Source of the DNA: Tichowtungia sp964398915
Lineage (GTDB): Bacteria > Verrucomicrobiota > Kiritimatiellia > Kiritimatiellales > Tichowtungiaceae
Direction: 5' to 3'
DNA: 7,493 nt
Assembly: GCA_964398915.1 (NCBI GenBank)
Contig: CAYNOR010000044.1
Coordinates: 1 to 7,493, forward strand
The notes beneath the pieces are model-generated. The model was not told the DNA's origin. It worked only from the letters and a program-made list of their open reading frames with translations, and did not search any database. Made by a program: the position numbers and the translations under genes. Each line of letters opens with the position of its first letter. Position 1 is the first letter of the stretch. Shown one piece after another: positions 4,702 through 7,493 of this stretch.

Positions 4702-7194
4702 GTGAAATACAGAACTGGTAAATCGCGTGCATTCGTACAGGTTGTCGGCGTGCTGATGGCGGCGTCAACGTTTGCCGGAACCGTAATTTTTAACGATACG
4801 TTTGAGGGCGCGGGTGCGTCCACCAGCGGGTGGTTTTCGGGCGGCCCGGCACCCAGTGTCAGCACAACCGTCGGTGCGGATGGATCGTCCCGGTCGCTGC
4901 AGGCCGCACTTCGGACGGCAGGGGCGGATCAGCAATTCCTGAAATACTTCGACAGCCAGACGCTGAGCATCGGCGAGTCGATAACGCTCCAATGGCAAGT
5001 TCGTTCGCAATATCTTACCGACGATAATGTGATGCGATTTGGGTTCTATAATTCAGGAGGCAGCCAGATCACCACGGATGTGGCGTATTCGAATGCCGCG
5101 CTGGCAAACTACACCGGATACTCGGTCTTTATTAGCAATACCCGCAGTACGGCCGCCGCCAAGCTTGACCTGTATGAGCGGAACAGCAGCAACAATACGC
5201 TGATTACCGTTTCAGCTCATACCTCCATCGGGAGTTCATTCACACCGGCGCACACGACGCTCGGACAGAGTGTGTTTTCCCCGCTGCAAACGTTCACGCT
5301 GACCCGCACGAAGAACGGCTGGAGCTGGTACGCCGAACTTGGCGGGTTGGAAAATAATCCGGCTTATCCGCTCGCCGTCTCTTCCGGAAGTTTTGCCGAT
5401 TCCACGGCGGTGACCCGTTTTGATGCCGCGGGTCTCTGGTACAACACCTCCGGAGATGTATATCTTGACAACATCACCGTCAGCCGATCTTCCGCCCCCC
5501 CGCTCCTGATTATCGGATGGAATTCCATTTCCAATAATTTAATGAAGATGGTGCTTAATTCGTCGGATCAGGCTGGCCAGTACTATCTGCACACCACTAC
5601 AAATCTAAACAACAAATGGATCAAGGCAGCCCATTCATCGAACGGATCCAATCCGTTTACGATTACCAACCTTGGATATTCTGTGGCGGAGGGCACTAAC
5701 AAAGCGATCTATGTGCAGGGCGGTGATTCTCAGGCTTTCTTTAGAATTTCAACCTATTCCGAAATTCCAGCGGTGCTGCCGTTTACACCCGGCCAGAGGG
5801 TATCGCTGGCCGAGCTCTCTTCGGGACAATCGTCCGTGTTCGAAATCTCCGACACCGACCGCCCCGGCTCCTGGTGCTGGTTTCAGGATGAACGGGTGGT
5901 TGTGGACAATTCCAATCCGGCGAAGCCGATTCTGCTGACCGGGGTCGTCACCTATGGCGAAAAGGGAAGCGAACAGCGCGGTGATATCGATCTCTATTGG
6001 GCGAAACTTGATTCCGTGACGGCGGGACCGCTCCAGCGCGGACGGATCGAACTGGATGACCGGTTGCAGATGGATGACCACGCTTCGCCATCCTTTATGA
6101 TCCGCCCCGATGGACGCTACCTCGTGAACTGGTCGATGCACGGCAACGACAAAGTTCTGCGCACCCTTATTTCTGAGAAGCCCGGCGATCCGACGCTCTG
6201 GTCGAATACGATAAAAACCCAGCCGACCGGCGATGGCATTACCTACACCAATCCGCACTATCTCGCTGATGCCAACAACGGAAAGGGCGTTATCTTCAAC
6301 GGGGTTCGCTCCCGCGGGTTCGATTCCAACTTTGTCCTCTCCGACGATCTGGGACTGACGTGGCGCTACGGAGGACGGACGCTGGATGCCAGTGACCCGT
6401 GGCCGGATCATCCGGATGGTGGCCGAGCCTATGTGAAATATGCCGGCGATGGGAAATCCAAGATACACCTGTTTTCCACGGATGATCATCCTCGGGTGAA
6501 CTTTAACGAGGATCGGACAGCGCGGGGGGATCTGCTTAACTCCATTTATCATGCCTATATTGAAAACAATAAACTGCACCGGGCCGATGGCACTGTGATT
6601 GACGAGGATCTGAGCGACGATAAGGCGGCTGAACCGCCGAAGATGACCCTGCTCCTGAAGGACGGCACGCTGATGGGTGCCGACGCTATGCGCCGCGGAT
6701 GGCAGTTCGATCTCAAGACCGGCCCGGACGGCCAGCCGGTCGGCATCTTCCAGTTCCGCGCCAATGACAACCCGGACGACCACCGCTATTTCTATGCGCG
6801 GTACGACGGCTCAACATGGCACGTCAATTTTCTGGCATACGGCGGCGATAACTTCGGTCGTTCAGATCAGCCCGACTACACCGGGCTGGCGGCGGTTGAT
6901 CCATCCAACCCCGACGTGGTCTACATTTCCACCAGCTCGGATCCTGTGACCGGGAGCTATCTGATCAGCAGCACCTCCGGACTGCGCCAGCACGAAATCT
7001 TCATGGGGCGGACTTCCGATTTCGGAGCCACGTGGATCTGGGCGCCGCTGACACAGAACTCGCTGGTCGACAACATCCGTCCCATCGTTCCAAAATGGAC
7101 CGCTGGCAAGAGCGTGGTGCTCTGGATGCAGGGAAGCTACCCGAGCTTTTATGTGTACGACACAAAGATTGTCGGACAGATTATTGACCTATAA
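4702..7194 (+). CDS. Secreted BNR-4 beta-propeller protein, probable rhamnose-uronan lyase or hydrolase (830 aa)
   Basis: GTG start, preceded by a G-rich weak ribosome site (GGGGTGA, 4692-4698). Residues 1-25 are a signal peptide (cleavage STFA/GT). Residues 26-264 are a beta-rich domain paralogous to the preceding gene product. About 268-351 is a short domain (QYYLHTTTNL ... FFRI at 346-349) typical of large secreted PVC proteins. About 386-830 is a BNR-4 type propeller opening with WCWFQDER (391-398). His460 (DDHASP), His480 (WSMHG), Tyr520 (NPHYL) and Arg536 (GVRSRG) follow the spacing I recall for the active site of PL24/PL25 ulvan lyases: His-His about 20 apart and Tyr-Arg 16 apart. Related propellers (GH145, PL42) act on rhamnose-glucuronate linkages, so the target is probably a rhamnose/uronic-acid polysaccharide. 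There is no C-terminal anchor. The exact reaction (lyase or hydrolase) is unproven. It may share a transcript with the 251-aa gene. Confidence 0.8.
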   Translation: MKYRTGKSRAFVQVVGVLMAASTFAGTVIFNDTFEGAGASTSGWFSGGPAPSVSTTVGADGSSRSLQAALRTAGADQQFLKYFDSQTLSIGESITLQWQVRSQYLTDDNVMRFGFYNSGGSQITTDVAYSNAALANYTGYSVFISNTRSTAAAKLDLYERNSSNNTLITVSAHTSIGSSFTPAHTTLGQSVFSPLQTFTLTRTKNGWSWYAELGGLENNPAYPLAVSSGSFADSTAVTRFDAAGLWYNTSGDVYLDNITVSRSSAPPLLIIGWNSISNNLMKMVLNSSDQAGQYYLHTTTNLNNKWIKAAHSSNGSNPFTITNLGYSVAEGTNKAIYVQGGDSQAFFRISTYSEIPAVLPFTPGQRVSLAELSSGQSSVFEISDTDRPGSWCWFQDERVVVDNSNPAKPILLTGVVTYGEKGSEQRGDIDLYWAKLDSVTAGPLQRGRIELDDRLQMDDHASPSFMIRPDGRYLVNWSMHGNDKVLRTLISEKPGDPTLWSNTIKTQPTGDGITYTNPHYLADANNGKGVIFNGVRSRGFDSNFVLSDDLGLTWRYGGRTLDASDPWPDHPDGGRAYVKYAGDGKSKIHLFSTDDHPRVNFNEDRTARGDLLNSIYHAYIENNKLHRADGTVIDEDLSDDKAAEPPKMTLLLKDGTLMGADAMRRGWQFDLKTGPDGQPVGIFQFRANDNPDDHRYFYARYDGSTWHVNFLAYGGDNFGRSDQPDYTGLAAVDPSNPDVVYISTSSDPVTGSYLISSTSGLRQHEIFMGRTSDFGATWIWAPLTQNSLVDNIRPIVPKWTAGKSVVLWMQGSYPSFYVYDTKIVGQIIDL

Positions 7195-7206
7195 CTCTAC
7201 AACACT

Positions 7207-7252
7207 GGGGGCAGGGGACAGGGAGCAGGAGGCAGGATTCAGGGGGCAGGGG
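7207..7252 (+). repeat. G-rich intergenic repeat
   Basis: GGGGGCAGGGG occurs at 7207-7217 and again at 7242-7252, flanking CAGGAGGCAGG (7226-7236). That core is identical to 117-127 in the long inverted repeat at the left end. The CCCCCTG/CAGGGGG pieces also recur there (204-210). It appears to be another, shorter or degenerate member of the same intergenic family. The strand could form G-rich secondary structure. Confidence 0.5.
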
Positions 7253-7271
7253 CACAAAACGTAGAGCATGC

Positions 7272-7312
7272 GTCCCGCTTGCTTTCTGTCGGAAAACGAC
7301 CGGGACACTTTT
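7272..7312 (+). terminator. Possible intrinsic terminator after the propeller gene
   Basis: GTCCCG (7272-7277) pairs with CGGGAC (7301-7306). The interior contains a second small hairpin (GTCG 7288-7291 / CGAC 7297-7300, loop GAAAA). ACTTTTCT follows. The outer loop is long and the T-run short, so this is a tentative call based only on position and the GC-rich stem. Confidence 0.3.
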
Positions 7313-7348
7313 CTCTCAACTCACAAACTCACTTACCCACACCCCTCT
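7298..7348 (+). repeat. Dispersed CA/C-rich repeat, copy 3
   Basis: GACCGGGACACTT followed by CTCTCA and CA/C-rich units parallels 47-100. The 23 bases at 7319-7341 are the exact reverse complement of 2620-2642. A 23-bp identity between intergenic gaps nearly 5 kb apart is unlikely by chance, even in low-complexity DNA. Confidence 0.55.
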
Positions 7349-7354
7349 TAATTG

Positions 7355-7399
7355 TTCATATTTGGATGATTGTCAAATAGGCCGGACAAAAATATGGAC
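7355..7399 (+). promoter_or_regulatory. Two-site operator module near the right edge (sites 4 and 5)
   Basis: Site 4 is TTCATATTTGGA (7355-7366) and site 5 is CAAAAATATGGAC (7387-7399). The sites start 32 bp apart, and AAATA lies at 7375-7379, the same offset as in the 3638-3683 module. Between site 4 and site 5, TTGTCA (7370-7375) lies 17 bp before TATGGA (7393-7398), a weak possible -35/-10 pair. I infer control of the next + strand gene, outside the window, by the same regulator as the 251-aa gene. Confidence 0.45.
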
Positions 7400-7493
7400 G
7401 GCGGAGTTTTAAATTCGTTAATGTGGAAAATCGGAGAAGAGCCGGACTTGCGGCGGACACATTCTTTTTAGAATTTTGTCACGAATGATTGCA

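Larger units (their letters stand above)
7195..7493. other. Gene-free region downstream of the propeller gene
   Basis: It holds a G-rich repeat (7207-7252), a possible terminator (7272-7312), a CA-rich dispersed repeat (7298-7348) and a two-site operator module (7355-7399). After 7400 the sequence turns AT-richer. A short frame from ATG at 7421 runs only 16 codons and has no ribosome site, and an ATG at 7485 is too close to the edge to judge. This is probably the promoter and leader of a + strand gene lying outside the window. Confidence 0.5.

Noticed and set aside
5749..6783. Long open frame on the - strand (344 codons) opposite the propeller
   Set aside because: It is antisense to a gene with clear domain motifs, its protein is unlike any family I know, and no ribosome site precedes it. 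It is a by-product of biased codon use.

Overview
The window looks like a carbohydrate-degradation locus from a marine-type or gut-type PVC bacterium. Kiritimatiellota, or a related Verrucomicrobia-like lineage, is my best guess. The guess rests on protein style: a GH78-type alpha-L-rhamnosidase, an IclR regulator with the 'IPNLGKA' N-terminus, a secreted BNR-4 beta-propeller beginning 'WCWFQDER', and a short domain ending in 'FFRI' of the kind common in large secreted PVC proteins. It also rests on moderately GC-rich coding DNA with repeat-rich intergenic gaps. No rRNA or marker gene is present, so this is inference.

Layout: 1-338 is a gene-free stretch packed with C-rich/CA-rich repeats and a long inverted repeat. 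339-2576 (+) encodes a probably cytoplasmic GH78-like alpha-L-rhamnosidase. 2577-2731 is a convergent gap with a low-complexity repeat and a small hairpin. 2732-3496 (-) encodes an IclR-family regulator. 3497-3749 is a divergent promoter region. 3750-4505 (+) encodes a small secreted beta-rich protein, and 4702-7194 (+) encodes a large secreted protein. The large protein's N-terminal domain is a paralogue of the small protein, and its C-terminal half is a BNR-4 propeller resembling rhamnose-uronan lyases. 7195-7493 is again gene-free, with G-rich repeats, a possible terminator and what looks like the promoter region of a gene beyond the window.

Working model (inference): the secreted propeller protein attacks an extracellular polysaccharide containing rhamnose linked to uronic acid (ulvan-like or rhamnogalacturonan-like). 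The cytoplasmic rhamnosidase removes rhamnose from imported oligosaccharides, and the IclR protein senses a breakdown product.

The most interesting signal is non-coding. A motif close to TTCATATATGGAC occurs in the spacer of the predicted iclR promoter. It recurs as two-site modules upstream of the 251-aa gene and near the right end of the window. Both modules have their sites exactly 32 bp apart and align without gaps at 36 of 56 positions by hand count. This looks like the operator of a small IclR regulon.
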